Positions 34,675 to 42,985 of a stretch of 54,171 bases of DNA are shown in pieces. The translations under genes were made by a program, and so were the position numbers. Position 1 is the first letter of the stretch. Each line of letters starts with the position of its first letter. Below the pieces are notes generated by a model that was given only the letters and a program-made list of their open reading frames with translations, did no database searches and was not told the origin of the DNA. Origin of the DNA: Gammaproteobacteria bacterium (GTDB taxonomy: Bacteria > Pseudomonadota > Gammaproteobacteria > Steroidobacterales > UBA11654); assembly GCA_002691465.1 (NCBI GenBank), contig NZHP01000030.1:1-54171 (forward strand), written 5' to 3'.

Positions 34675-37140
34675 ATGAGCAAATTAGTGATAGTGGAGTC
34701 GCCTGCAAAGGCAAAAACGATCCAGAAATATCTGGGCGATGGCTATACTGTCTTGCCAACCATTGGTCATATTAGAGAGCTTCCAAAAAAAGATGCGATT
34801 GATCCAAACAATGGGTATTCCATGAAATATATAGTAAGCCCAGGAAAGGAAGATGCAGTAAAAAAAATTAAGGGTGATGCAAAAAATGTTGAGCAAGTAA
34901 TACTCGCTACTGACCCTGATAGAGAGGGAGAAGCTATTGCTTGGCATGTCGCAGACATTATTTCAAATGCAAAATTTGAAAAGCCAGACATTAAGCGGGC
35001 TATTTTTTATGAAATAAGTGAAAAAGCGGTGAAAGAAGCTGTGAGCAGTCCTGGCGAGATAGCTATGGATCTAGTTCAGTCTCAGGAAACAAGAAGGGCA
35101 TTAGATAGACACTTTGGGTTTTCTTTGTCGCCTTTGTTATGGCGACTATTTCCTAGCAATAACCACTCAGCTGGGAGAGTTCAAAGTCCTGCACTAAGGA
35201 TGATTGTTGAGCGCGAAAGAGAGATTGAGGCTTTTATTCCACAAGAGTATTGGACCATTTCAGCGAAACTAGAAAAAGATGGTGAATATGATGCAAAGCT
35301 TTCGGTTTTTAAAGGAGAGCCTATAAAAAAGTTCACATTTGACTCAACTGTCCTTGTTGAGGAAGCTAGCAAAGGTTTGGAAGACAGTTGCAAAAACGGC
35401 CTTGTAGCCAAGTCGATCACCAAAAAAACCATTAAGCGTTCGCCTAGAGAGCCCTTTAGAACTTCTGTGCTCCAACAACAAGCTTCCAACAGGTTTGGTT
35501 TTACGCCAAAAAGGACTATGCAGATCGCTCAATCACTCTATGCGCGAGAAGGGGGCGGTTTAATCACTTATATTAGAACAGATTCAATTGAAATTGATGA
35601 AGGAAAACTTCCTTCTGTGAGAAGCCAGGTTGCCGACATGTTTGGGGATGATTTTGTTCAACCAAGGAACTATAAAAATAAAAAAGAGGCCAAGAATATT
35701 CAGGAAGCACACGGTGCGATAACTCCCGTTGATATAAGCTTTATTCCAACTGAGGCCAAAAAGGTTCTCAAAGACGATGAACTCAAACTCTACCAGCTGA
35801 TCTGGCAAAGAACAGTTGCCTCTCAAATGAAGGATGCGCTCTTTGAAAGAACTTCTATTGAATTCGTTCCTGCTGGAGATGAAAGCCTTGCGACATTTTC
35901 TTTTTCTGATCAAGAGCTTATTTTTAGTGGGTATTTGGAAGCCACTCAAGAAGAGGTTACAAATAACAAACCTCCTTTAATTAATGAAAATGATGCGATT
36001 GGATTCAATGGGCTTATAAAAACCCAACACTTTACAGACCCGCCTCCTCGCTACAATGACGCTAGCATGATTAAAGCGCTTGAAGAAAAAGGCATTGGAA
36101 GGCCTTCAACATATGCCGACATACTCTCTAAGCTCACAGATAGAAAATATGTTTGGTTGAGGCAAAAAAGATATGAGCCCTCTGATATGGGCAGGCTTGT
36201 AAGCAACTTCTTGAATGAGCGCTTTGGTGGATATATCAGTGATGAATTTACCTCGAATATGGAAAATAACTTGGATGAAATCTCTAGTGGGAAAAAGAGT
36301 AAGGAAGATGTTCTGAATGACTTTTGGTCCCCCTTGATAGATACGGTGGATCAGGTCAGCGATGTGGTTACAAGAAGAGACGTAAACCCACAAAGGCCCC
36401 TAGGTGATCACCCAGAAACAGGCCGACCTGTTTTTGCTAGAATGACAAAAAATGGTCCTGCGGTTCAGGTGGGCGACATGGATAAAGACGAAAAGCTTGA
36501 GTGGGCCGCAATAAAAGAGGGTCAGTCGTTGTTTTCGATTGATCTTGAGATTGCATGTGAGCTTCTCAACAGGCCGAGCGAAAACATACTTGGTTACCAC
36601 CCTGAAACTAACGAGCCTGTGATTGTCAGAGAAGCAAGATACGGCCCAACTGTTCAGCTTGGATCCAAGGAAGATGGCAATAAACCAAGATACGTGGGCT
36701 TACTGAAAACAGACTCTATAGAAGAAATGACATTTGAAAGGGCGTTAGATTATTTAAGCTTGCCAAAGGAGTTGGGTGTTGATCCTGAGTCAGGGGAAAA
36801 AGTTCTTGTGACCATCGGTCCTTATGGGCCTTATTTCAAACGTGGTTCAAAAAACTTTAGAGGGCGAAAAGGGCTTGACCCGTTTTCAGTTGAGCTTGAG
36901 GAAGCTCTCTTAAGCATATCAAGCTCAAAAGGCTCTGGAGCTCTTAAAACTTTTGATGACAGCCCTATTAAAGTTGTTGACGGAAGATGGGGAGCCTATG
37001 TCACAGACGGCAAAAAGAATGCTTCGGTACCCAAAGACAAAGAACCAGAGAGCCTAGAGCTTCAAGATTGTCTGGAACTACTAGAAAAGGCTCCTGCCAA
37101 AAAAAGAGGTAAGAGAAAATCAAAGAAAGCAGCCAAGTAG
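34675..37140 (+). CDS. topA: DNA topoisomerase I (repeat-type C-terminus)
   Basis: Type IA topoisomerase relaxing negative supercoils. The Toprim domain begins KLVIVESPAKAKTIQKYLG with the catalytic Glu, and LATDPDREGEAIAWH holds the acidic triad. The nucleophile is the Tyr of GLITYIRTDS. LDRHFGFSLSPLLWR and GRVQSPALRMIVERE are typical. After about residue 570 the protein lacks the C4 zinc ribbons of E. coli TopA. It instead carries consecutive P-E-T/S-G...G-P...V-Q/F-x-x-G repeats (for example DHPETGRPVFARMTKNGPAV, HPETNEPVIV, GVDPESGEKVLVTIGPYGPY) and a basic tail KKRGKRKSKK. Total length is 821 residues. tsaC follows immediately. Confidence 0.96.
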   Translation: MSKLVIVESPAKAKTIQKYLGDGYTVLPTIGHIRELPKKDAIDPNNGYSMKYIVSPGKEDAVKKIKGDAKNVEQVILATDPDREGEAIAWHVADIISNAKFEKPDIKRAIFYEISEKAVKEAVSSPGEIAMDLVQSQETRRALDRHFGFSLSPLLWRLFPSNNHSAGRVQSPALRMIVEREREIEAFIPQEYWTISAKLEKDGEYDAKLSVFKGEPIKKFTFDSTVLVEEASKGLEDSCKNGLVAKSITKKTIKRSPREPFRTSVLQQQASNRFGFTPKRTMQIAQSLYAREGGGLITYIRTDSIEIDEGKLPSVRSQVADMFGDDFVQPRNYKNKKEAKNIQEAHGAITPVDISFIPTEAKKVLKDDELKLYQLIWQRTVASQMKDALFERTSIEFVPAGDESLATFSFSDQELIFSGYLEATQEEVTNNKPPLINENDAIGFNGLIKTQHFTDPPPRYNDASMIKALEEKGIGRPSTYADILSKLTDRKYVWLRQKRYEPSDMGRLVSNFLNERFGGYISDEFTSNMENNLDEISSGKKSKEDVLNDFWSPLIDTVDQVSDVVTRRDVNPQRPLGDHPETGRPVFARMTKNGPAVQVGDMDKDEKLEWAAIKEGQSLFSIDLEIACELLNRPSENILGYHPETNEPVIVREARYGPTVQLGSKEDGNKPRYVGLLKTDSIEEMTFERALDYLSLPKELGVDPESGEKVLVTIGPYGPYFKRGSKNFRGRKGLDPFSVELEEALLSISSSKGSGALKTFDDSPIKVVDGRWGAYVTDGKKNASVPKDKEPESLELQDCLELLEKAPAKKRGKRKSKKAAK

Positions 37141-37664
37141 TTAAGACGCTTGAGTCAGGAGGCATAATTGTATATCCAACTGATACTGTTTATGGGATGG
37201 GCTGTGACCCAAAAAACAAAGAGGCTGTCCAGAGGCTTTTAGAAATAAAGCAAAGGCCCGAAGATATGGGCTTGATCTTGCTAGGTTCTTCTTTAGATGG
37301 TGTTGAGAACTGGGTTGACATCAGTGCTGAACAAAAAGAAATCATTGAGAAAAAAAATAGTGTTCCAACGACATACTTGATTCCAAAAAAAGAAACTGCT
37401 CCTTCATGGATATCAGGAAAACATGATTCGATCGCTATTAGAATCACACAGAAAGATCCCATTCCGTTTCTTCAATCTGTTTTAGGTTCGCCGATTATTT
37501 CAACAAGCGCTAATTTTCATGGCGGGGTAGAGCTACAGTCCTATAAAGAAGTTAGAAAGACGCTCTCAGGAGTGGTTGATTTAATATTGGAAGGCTCGTT
37601 GGATGCAAAAAGCAAACCCTCAAGAATTATTGATATACTTACAAATGAAATAATTCGTGGCTAA
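37119..37664 (+). CDS. tsaC: Threonylcarbamoyl-AMP synthase, no canonical start codon
   Basis: Makes threonylcarbamoyl-AMP for the t6A37 modification of ANN-decoding tRNAs. The catalytic N-terminal motif is TLESGGIIVYPTDTVYGMG, then KQRPEDMGLILL, and IISTSANFHGG and SRIIDI near the end. The first ATG (37197) falls inside the YPTDTVYGM motif, so it would delete the active site. Upstream in frame, back to a stop at 37110-37112, there is no ATG, GTG or TTG. Plausible starts are ATC at 37119, which gives 181 residues and the usual spacing to YPT (an AGAGG lies about 9 bases upstream), or GTA at 37137, overlapping the topA TAG. I place it at 37119; the start is uncertain, the identity is not. Confidence 0.88.
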   Translation: MKESSQVVKTLESGGIIVYPTDTVYGMGCDPKNKEAVQRLLEIKQRPEDMGLILLGSSLDGVENWVDISAEQKEIIEKKNSVPTTYLIPKKETAPSWISGKHDSIAIRITQKDPIPFLQSVLGSPIISTSANFHGGVELQSYKEVRKTLSGVVDLILEGSLDAKSKPSRIIDILTNEIIRG

Positions 37665-37679
37665 TGGGCACAACAATAA

Positions 37680-38495
37680 GTGGATAAATATGCAGTAATA
37701 GGAAACCCAATTGGGCATAGTAAATCGCCTAAAATACATCGTTTATTTGGAGAGCAATTGGGTCATAAAATCACTTATGAGAAGCTAGAGGCAACAGAAA
37801 ACACCTTTTCCGTTGTTGTTGAGGATTTCTTTCGCTCTGGCGGAAAAGGCGTGAATGTGACTCTCCCTTTCAAAGGTTTGGCGTATGGCTTTTCAGACGT
37901 ACTTGGCGCTCAGGCAAAAAACTGTGGTGCTGTAAACACGCTTTCATTTTCTGAAGACGGGCGTGTCTATGGGGAAAGCACTGATGGTGTTGGGCTTATA
38001 ACAGACCTAAACAACAACAACATAAAAATCGAAGGCCGTTCAGTTCTCTTGGTTGGCGCTGGAGGAACCGCCAAAAGCATCTTGCCATCTATTATTGAAA
38101 TGGGCCCAAAAACCATAACCCTAACAAATAGAACAAAAAAAAATGCCGAATCATTAAGGGGTGCATTTCTTCATCTTTTTCAGATTGATTGTATTTTAGG
38201 TGAAAATATTGATAGAAATTATGACTTGGTGATAAACACGACGTCCTCACAATTATCAAACATGGTTCCCTCTATTAACCCTATTGCTGTAAAAGGTGCT
38301 GACTCATATGATGTCAATTATTCTTGGCAGCAAACGCTGTTTCAAAGTTGGTCAAACGATAATGGCTCGAGTACGGCGCTGCAGGGCTGGGGGATGTTAG
38401 TAGAGCAGGCTGCTGAATCTTTTTCTATTTGGAGAGGCGTTCGCCCTGCAACATCTAATGTGGTTGATCGCCTGCAGGCAGAAGTTGAGAATTAG
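37680..38495 (+). CDS. aroE: Shikimate dehydrogenase (NADP+)
   Basis: Reduces 3-dehydroshikimate in aromatic amino-acid synthesis. It starts with GTG: DKYAVIGNPIGHSKSPKIH is the family N-terminus with the Ser-x-Ser substrate pair. GVNVTLPFK carries the catalytic Lys, STDGVGLITDL the catalytic Asp, VLLVGAGGTAKSILPSI is the NADP site, and TNRT binds the adenine phosphate. The late GWGMLVEQAAESF motif contains the conserved Gln. At 271 residues it is typical. It follows tsaC in the same order as E. coli. Its last 4 bases overlap the 38492-38755 gene, which runs the other way. Confidence 0.95.
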   Translation: MDKYAVIGNPIGHSKSPKIHRLFGEQLGHKITYEKLEATENTFSVVVEDFFRSGGKGVNVTLPFKGLAYGFSDVLGAQAKNCGAVNTLSFSEDGRVYGESTDGVGLITDLNNNNIKIEGRSVLLVGAGGTAKSILPSIIEMGPKTITLTNRTKKNAESLRGAFLHLFQIDCILGENIDRNYDLVINTTSSQLSNMVPSINPIAVKGADSYDVNYSWQQTLFQSWSNDNGSSTALQGWGMLVEQAAESFSIWRGVRPATSNVVDRLQAEVEN

Positions 38496-38755
38496 TCACA
38501 CCATACGTCATATATAGTGGAATAATTTGCTGCTTGTTGTGAGTAAAAAGCGATGGCTTCATAAAGTTCTTTTTTTTCAGAGTCTTTTTCAAGCTCTGTC
38601 CAGTAATACTCTGAAATCAACAAAAGTTCGCTGATGCCATTTTTCAGTTCAGCGCATTCTTCTTTGTTCATAAGCTGATTTGAATTTTTGTGTCCGTCTG
38701 CAAGGACAGGGGGTGTTATTAAAAAAATCATCGCAAGCGTTATTAACACTTTCAT
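38492..38755 (-). CDS. Small secreted hypothetical protein
   Basis: 87 residues that I do not recognise. An N-terminal signal peptide is clear (KVLITLAMIFLITPPVLA, cleavage after VLADG or VLA). The mature part of about 68 residues is acidic and mostly predicted helical, with two cysteines (ECAELK and the C-terminal VWCD) that could form a disulfide in the periplasm. It lies 15 bases downstream of the glutaredoxin gene on the same strand, with TTTCTCC / GGAGAAA just upstream as a ribosome binding site. It overlaps aroE by 4 bases tail to tail. It could be coexpressed with the glutaredoxin, but no function is implied. Confidence 0.7.
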   Translation of the reverse strand: MKVLITLAMIFLITPPVLADGHKNSNQLMNKEECAELKNGISELLLISEYYWTELEKDSEKKELYEAIAFYSQQAANYSTIYDVWCD

Positions 38756-38770
38756 CTCATTTCTCCTTGG

Positions 38771-38995
38771 CTATTTGATTAAAAAGGCTTCAAGATCATC
38801 GAAGCCACCAATGTGTTTTCCATCGACTATGATTTGAGGGAAGGTTCTAGCTCCTGGGAACTTTTCTAAAATGAGGTCCATTTCAAAATCTTTGCCCAAC
38901 TCTTGATAATCAAAGTCAATCCCTTTCTGTGAACACAATATTTTTGCTTTTTCACAATGTATGCAATCGGTTTTTCCAAAAATTTCTGCTTTCAT
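38771..38995 (-). CDS. grxC: Glutaredoxin
   Basis: A short, 74-residue glutaredoxin that reduces disulfides with glutathione. The ATG at 38995 begins KAEIFGKTDCIHCEKAKIL; the reading frame extends further upstream, but that extension would run past the xthA start, so the shorter start is preferred. The redox centre is CIHC where most glutaredoxins have CPYC. The cis-proline motif RTFPQIIVDGKHIGGFDDL is normal and includes the glutathione-binding GG-D. The length is slightly less than the usual ~85 residues. It is divergent from xthA. Confidence 0.88.
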   Translation of the reverse strand: MKAEIFGKTDCIHCEKAKILCSQKGIDFDYQELGKDFEMDLILEKFPGARTFPQIIVDGKHIGGFDDLEAFLIK

Positions 38996-39088
38996 ATTTT
39001 TTTGTCTGAGGATCTTTGTTAAATAAATATAAATGTTTTTTAATAATATATCATTACATTCGCAATCAAATGGTTTACATTCAATTTT

Positions 39089-39853
39089 ATGAAAATTGCA
39101 AGCTGGAACGTCAATGGAATACGAGCAAGAATTGACCATGTGACTGCATGGATCGAAGAAAATCAACCGGACGTGCTGGCCTTACAAGAAACAAAGGTTG
39201 TAGATGAATTATTTCCTTATGCTGCCTTTGAGTCTTTATCCTATTCTGTTGAGGTGTTTGGTCAAAAATCATACAACGGTGTTGCTAACATAACAAAAAA
39301 CGGTTCAACCCAAACAAGCAAAGGAATCTGTGGTCTTGTTGACCCGCAAACAAGGGTAATTTCAACCACCCATAAGGATGTCAGAGTGGTTAATGTGTAT
39401 GTTCCAAATGGCCAAGCCGTTGGATCTGAGAAGTTTGATTACAAGCTTAGTTGGTTGAAGCATTTGAAAAAAATGCTTAAAGATGACTTAAAAAAGCATC
39501 CAAAGATGGTTGTTCTGGGTGATTTCAATATAGCTCCAAGCGATCAAGATGTTCACGATCCTGAAAAATGGAAAGATAAAATTTTATGTAGCGCTCAAGA
39601 GCGAACCATGTTTGAAGAGATCCTTTCTTTGGGGTTTAAAGACAGTTTTCGTTTGTTTGAAAAAGAGGCTGGGTTTCATAGTTGGTGGGATTACAGAACT
39701 GCTGCATATACTAAAGAGCTTGGCTTGAGAATCGATTTGCTGCTCATATCCAACGAGCTCGTGCCTTTGTGTAAAAAAAGCTATATCGATGAAAAGCCTA
39801 GGTGGCTTGAGAGACCTTCAGATCATACTCCTGTCGTGGTTGAGCTTAGCTGA
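39089..39853 (+). CDS. xthA: Exodeoxyribonuclease III
   Basis: AP endonuclease/3'-5' exonuclease of base-excision repair. At 254 residues it is the family length. MKIASWNVNGIRARIDHV is the standard start, LALQETKV carries the metal-binding Glu, LGDFNIAPSDQDVHDPEKW the Asp/Asn pair, RIDLLLIS the second Asp, and RPSDHTPVVVELS the C-terminal Asp-His. Promoter elements must lie in the AT-rich 93-base gap shared with the glutaredoxin gene. Its 3' end overlaps the class-III PLP gene by 8 bases, tail to tail. Confidence 0.95.
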   Translation: MKIASWNVNGIRARIDHVTAWIEENQPDVLALQETKVVDELFPYAAFESLSYSVEVFGQKSYNGVANITKNGSTQTSKGICGLVDPQTRVISTTHKDVRVVNVYVPNGQAVGSEKFDYKLSWLKHLKKMLKDDLKKHPKMVVLGDFNIAPSDQDVHDPEKWKDKILCSAQERTMFEEILSLGFKDSFRLFEKEAGFHSWWDYRTAAYTKELGLRIDLLLISNELVPLCKKSYIDEKPRWLERPSDHTPVVVELS

Positions 39854-41078
39854 TCGCTCCCAAACATTGGCCAATCTTGTCTACTAACAAATCTGCGTGT
39901 TCTCTCTTAAAGGTCATCGGGGGTCTTAGTTTTATAACACTATTTATTGGTCCAGTTTTTCCAACCAAAACACCTCGATTCATCATATCCTCCATCGCTT
40001 TTGCTGTCTTTGAGGGGGCATCAAGCTCAATACCTAAAAAAAGACCCTTTCCTCTTATTTCAACAACGCTTTCATTATCTTCTAGGGTTTTCTTAAGTTG
40101 CTTTTTTAGATAGTTCCCAACCTGTCTGGCTTCTTCTATGAGATTATCTTCTTCAAGAATATCCAAAACAGAGAGTGCTGCTGCTGCAGAGACAGGGTTT
40201 CCGCCAAATGTATTGAAGTAAGAGTTTCCGTTGTATGCCTGGTCCAAAGATTCTACCATCTCTCTGTGTGTGAGGAGAGCAGAAACTGGGTGGCCATTTC
40301 CCATGGGTTTGCCCATTGTAAGGATATCGGGAACAACCGCATCATCTTGGTAACCCCACATTTGCTGGCCAAGCCTACCAAAACCTGACTGAACCTCGTC
40401 CGCAATGACAACACCTCCCTGGCTTCTAATCTCTTGGTAGATACTTTTTAGAAAATCCTTTGGTATCTCATAAATCCCATCGCTGCTAAAAATACTGTCG
40501 GCAATAAAGCAGGCGACCCCGTGCCCGCTATCGATAAGATCTTCTACTTCTTCTTTCAGCCCTTGAATATAGGCGCTTTGATCCTCTAAAAAACCTTTGG
40601 GCCCTGGTATTGTTTTTACCCAGCCTTTTCTGTGCTCTTTTGGGCAATCTTCTGGGCTTAGCTGAAAAATCTCTGTTGTATTTCCATGGTATGCGTTTGA
40701 AAGGACGATGCATCCTTGATGTTTCGTATGTGCCTTTGCGAGTTGAACGGCCAAATCATTTGCCTCACTGCCTGAACAACAGAAATAGGCTACATTTAGG
40801 TCTTCAGTTGTGGCTGCAAGTCTTTCAGCTAGTCTGACAACATTTTCGTGGAGATATCTGGTGTTTGTGTTCAAAGCATTGCTTTGTTTGGTTATTGCTT
40901 CTGTTACCCTTGGGTTAGCGTGACCAACGTGTGCCACATTGTTGTAAACATCTAGAAACCTTTTGCCCCTGTCATCAATAAGCCAAACATCTTCGCCTTT
41001 AACTATGTGAAGCGGTTTTTCATAAAAATATTTTTGGCCATTTCCAAGGTGCTTCTCTCTCCTGCTTAGTATGCTCAT
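39846..41078 (-). CDS. Class-III PLP enzyme, AGXT2L-like phospho-lyase
   Basis: The sequence closely follows the human ethanolamine-phosphate / 5-phosphohydroxylysine phospho-lyase family: YNNVAHVGHANPRVTEAI, LNTNTRYLHENVVRLAERL, CSGSEANDLAVQLA, VVIADEVQSGFGRLG (Asp227) and DILTMGKPMGNGHPV with the Schiff-base Lys257. Those enzymes eliminate phosphate and ammonia from a phosphorylated amino alcohol or hydroxy-amino acid to give an aldehyde; ordinary transaminase activity is the alternative. I chose the ATG at 41078 (410 residues), which starts 4 bases after the kinase stop; an upstream start would overlap the kinase by 53 bases. It is the last gene of the 4-gene kinase/lyase unit. Substrate is inferred from family only. 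Confidence 0.85.
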   Translation of the reverse strand: MSILSRREKHLGNGQKYFYEKPLHIVKGEDVWLIDDRGKRFLDVYNNVAHVGHANPRVTEAITKQSNALNTNTRYLHENVVRLAERLAATTEDLNVAYFCCSGSEANDLAVQLAKAHTKHQGCIVLSNAYHGNTTEIFQLSPEDCPKEHRKGWVKTIPGPKGFLEDQSAYIQGLKEEVEDLIDSGHGVACFIADSIFSSDGIYEIPKDFLKSIYQEIRSQGGVVIADEVQSGFGRLGQQMWGYQDDAVVPDILTMGKPMGNGHPVSALLTHREMVESLDQAYNGNSYFNTFGGNPVSAAAALSVLDILEEDNLIEEARQVGNYLKKQLKKTLEDNESVVEIRGKGLFLGIELDAPSKTAKAMEDMMNRGVLVGKTGPINSVIKLRPPMTFKREHADLLVDKIGQCLGAIS

Positions 41079-41082
41079 TTGT

Positions 41083-42141
41083 TCAGCTCTGTTGAACGAG
41101 CTCGCTAAGTTGTGTTCCGATTTTCTCAATTTCATCTTCTTTTATTTCTTTAAAAACAGACCATGTGTGGTCAATGTTTCCAAGGATGTATTCTTTATTT
41201 TCAGGGTGCTTGCATGCCCTCCACTCAGATATGATTAGAGACATGGTAATTCTGTTATAAACCAACATGGGCAACAACATAACTTCACTGTTTGAAAGTT
41301 CATTTTCATTATGGTATCCAAGCAAAAGGTCTTTTGAACCGCCATAAAGAGACTCCATTCTTATAACTTCGTATGCACAGGCTACAGCAAGGTCGTTGAT
41401 CAATGGTGCGTAAAGCATGTCGCCAAAATCTATCATTCCAACAACAGGATTTACTCTTTCTATAGAAACCAACACATTGTCTGGATTCATGTCGTTATGA
41501 ATGACTTGTTTTCTTTGTTTTGATAACAGATCCTTTGTGTTTTTCTGAAAGTAGATAAGTGAAAACTCGGCCATTCTTCTTTTCTGCTTATCTTGTATGT
41601 TGCCCAATAGATCAAAAAGGTTTTCTGTTTGTGCAACATCCCAGAGTAGTCGGTGTTTTTCATTGGGATGGGAAAAACTATCGAGCCCAATGCCCAGCTT
41701 TGCCAAAAAATTACCCATGGATAGATGTAGTGCTTGTGGTTCTGTGATTTCCGCTCTGATGTCATCTAGGGGAACGCCCTCTAGGTAGCTCACCATTCTT
41801 ACATAACAATCTTCGCCGCCGATCTCCCTTTGCAGAAGATATTCCTTGTCTATACTTTTTTTTGGTTTTGGTAGGTTTAGGCTTGTTGTTTGTTCCAAGT
41901 GAAGCATTGCTTCTGTCTGAAACTCCAGAACACCTCTTTCTTCTTTGTGATTTGAAATTTTTAGAATTGCTTTCTCTTCATTGTTTATGACCAAGAAATT
42001 GCAGTCTCTTTCGCTCACCAAAGGGGTGACAATTGCATTTTGGTCAAGCTCCATCCAGTTCTTTGCTAAATCAAGGGCTTTGTTGATATCGCATACTGGT
42101 GCCGAGTGCTCTAGGACAGGGAAGGAAAAATTGTTATTCAT
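41083..42141 (-). CDS. APH-fold kinase, hydroxylysine-kinase-like
   Basis: 352 residues of the aminoglycoside-phosphotransferase / choline-kinase fold. A nucleotide-binding Lys is in KAILKISNHKEERGVL, the catalytic loop is VIHNDMNPDNVLV (Asp, Asn), and MIDFGDMLYAPLINDLAVAC is the metal-binding motif. The last segment strongly resembles human hydroxylysine kinase, whose partner lyase resembles the next gene. It overlaps the TIM-barrel gene by 8 bases at its start and is followed 4 bases later by the phospho-lyase gene. The likely job is phosphorylating a hydroxyl on an amino compound before phospho-elimination; ethanolamine, hydroxylysine or related molecules are candidates. Whether it uses ATP or GTP cannot be seen. 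Confidence 0.83.
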   Translation of the reverse strand: MNNNFSFPVLEHSAPVCDINKALDLAKNWMELDQNAIVTPLVSERDCNFLVINNEEKAILKISNHKEERGVLEFQTEAMLHLEQTTSLNLPKPKKSIDKEYLLQREIGGEDCYVRMVSYLEGVPLDDIRAEITEPQALHLSMGNFLAKLGIGLDSFSHPNEKHRLLWDVAQTENLFDLLGNIQDKQKRRMAEFSLIYFQKNTKDLLSKQRKQVIHNDMNPDNVLVSIERVNPVVGMIDFGDMLYAPLINDLAVACAYEVIRMESLYGGSKDLLLGYHNENELSNSEVMLLPMLVYNRITMSLIISEWRACKHPENKEYILGNIDHTWSVFKEIKEDEIEKIGTQLSELVQQS

Positions 42142-42985
42142 GCTCCCTCTCTATCTCTTGCCATATTTCTTCTATCCACTTTTTTATTGTCAATGCCTCT
42201 TCCCATCGATCTGATAGTTCCAGTTGGTTTGCGTCCGTTATTGCGTAACTTGTTGGCGGTCCGAGCTCACACAGAAACCTAACTGTAGCTTCCTCAGTTT
42301 GGCGTTTTTTCCATTCCTCAAGACCATACTTCCACCAACCTTTAAAAATAGACACCCACTCCTTGTGTTGTGAAAAATCTATCTGGATCTGGATCTGTCC
42401 CCTTGATGCAACCCTTCCTTGAAAGCAGTCTGATCGATTGAGTATTGTTTTAATGTGCTTCTGATCTCGGCTGTTTATCGGTGTCCACATTTCTCTGTCT
42501 ACCACAAAGTGTGATAAATCAGCCGTTAGTCTCATTTCAGGAACCTCTTCGATCAACTGGAGCGTGTAATAAAGATCATTCAATAAACTATCTCTATGGG
42601 TCTCAAACAGTATCTTAACCCCTTCTCTATCTGCTTCCTCCATCCAATCATAGACCAAAGGTATGGCATCTTTATAGTTAATTGGCATAACGCCGCCAAT
42701 AATGTTCACAAAGCATGCGTTAAACTCTTTGGCCAACCTCAAAAGTGGCAAAAGGTCTTCTTTGGAGTAAGGAAAGGCATTGACCATGCACCCCAAATCG
42801 CTCTCAACAAAATAATGTTTTTTCTTCTGGAACTCTTCAATCTCGTGTGCTGCCAAATCAATCGTGGCCCCAACAAACCCTCCGCCTTTTATTTTTTCAA
42901 AGTTATGCTCATCTGAAGGCTCTTCTTTGGTGGGGTGTCTTTGCTCCATTCCCCAGAGAGACTGATAGACTTCAAGCTTATGCAT
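42134..42985 (-). CDS. TIM-barrel sugar-phosphate isomerase/epimerase-like protein
   Basis: 283 residues resembling the AP-endonuclease-2 / xylose-isomerase-like barrel. Probable metal ligands are the Glu of KILFETHRDS, the Asp/His of LTADLSHFVVD, and the late Glu of FLCELGPPTSY; the strand with VNIIGGVMPI fits an early barrel strand. Such proteins act as isomerases, epimerases or dehydratases of hydroxy or keto acids. It sits between the GST-like and kinase genes with 8-base overlaps on both sides, so it is part of the same unit. I cannot name the reaction. Confidence 0.75.
   Translation of the reverse strand: MHKLEVYQSLWGMEQRHPTKEEPSDEHNFEKIKGGGFVGATIDLAAHEIEEFQKKKHYFVESDLGCMVNAFPYSKEDLLPLLRLAKEFNACFVNIIGGVMPINYKDAIPLVYDWMEEADREGVKILFETHRDSLLNDLYYTLQLIEEVPEMRLTADLSHFVVDREMWTPINSRDQKHIKTILNRSDCFQGRVASRGQIQIQIDFSQHKEWVSIFKGWWKYGLEEWKKRQTEEATVRFLCELGPPTSYAITDANQLELSDRWEEALTIKKWIEEIWQEIEREHE

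Noticed and set aside
38996-39166. N-terminal extension of the glutaredoxin reading frame
   Set aside because: It would overlap the start of xthA head to head, has no resemblance to any glutaredoxin domain, and the ATG at 38995 begins exactly at the family N-terminus.
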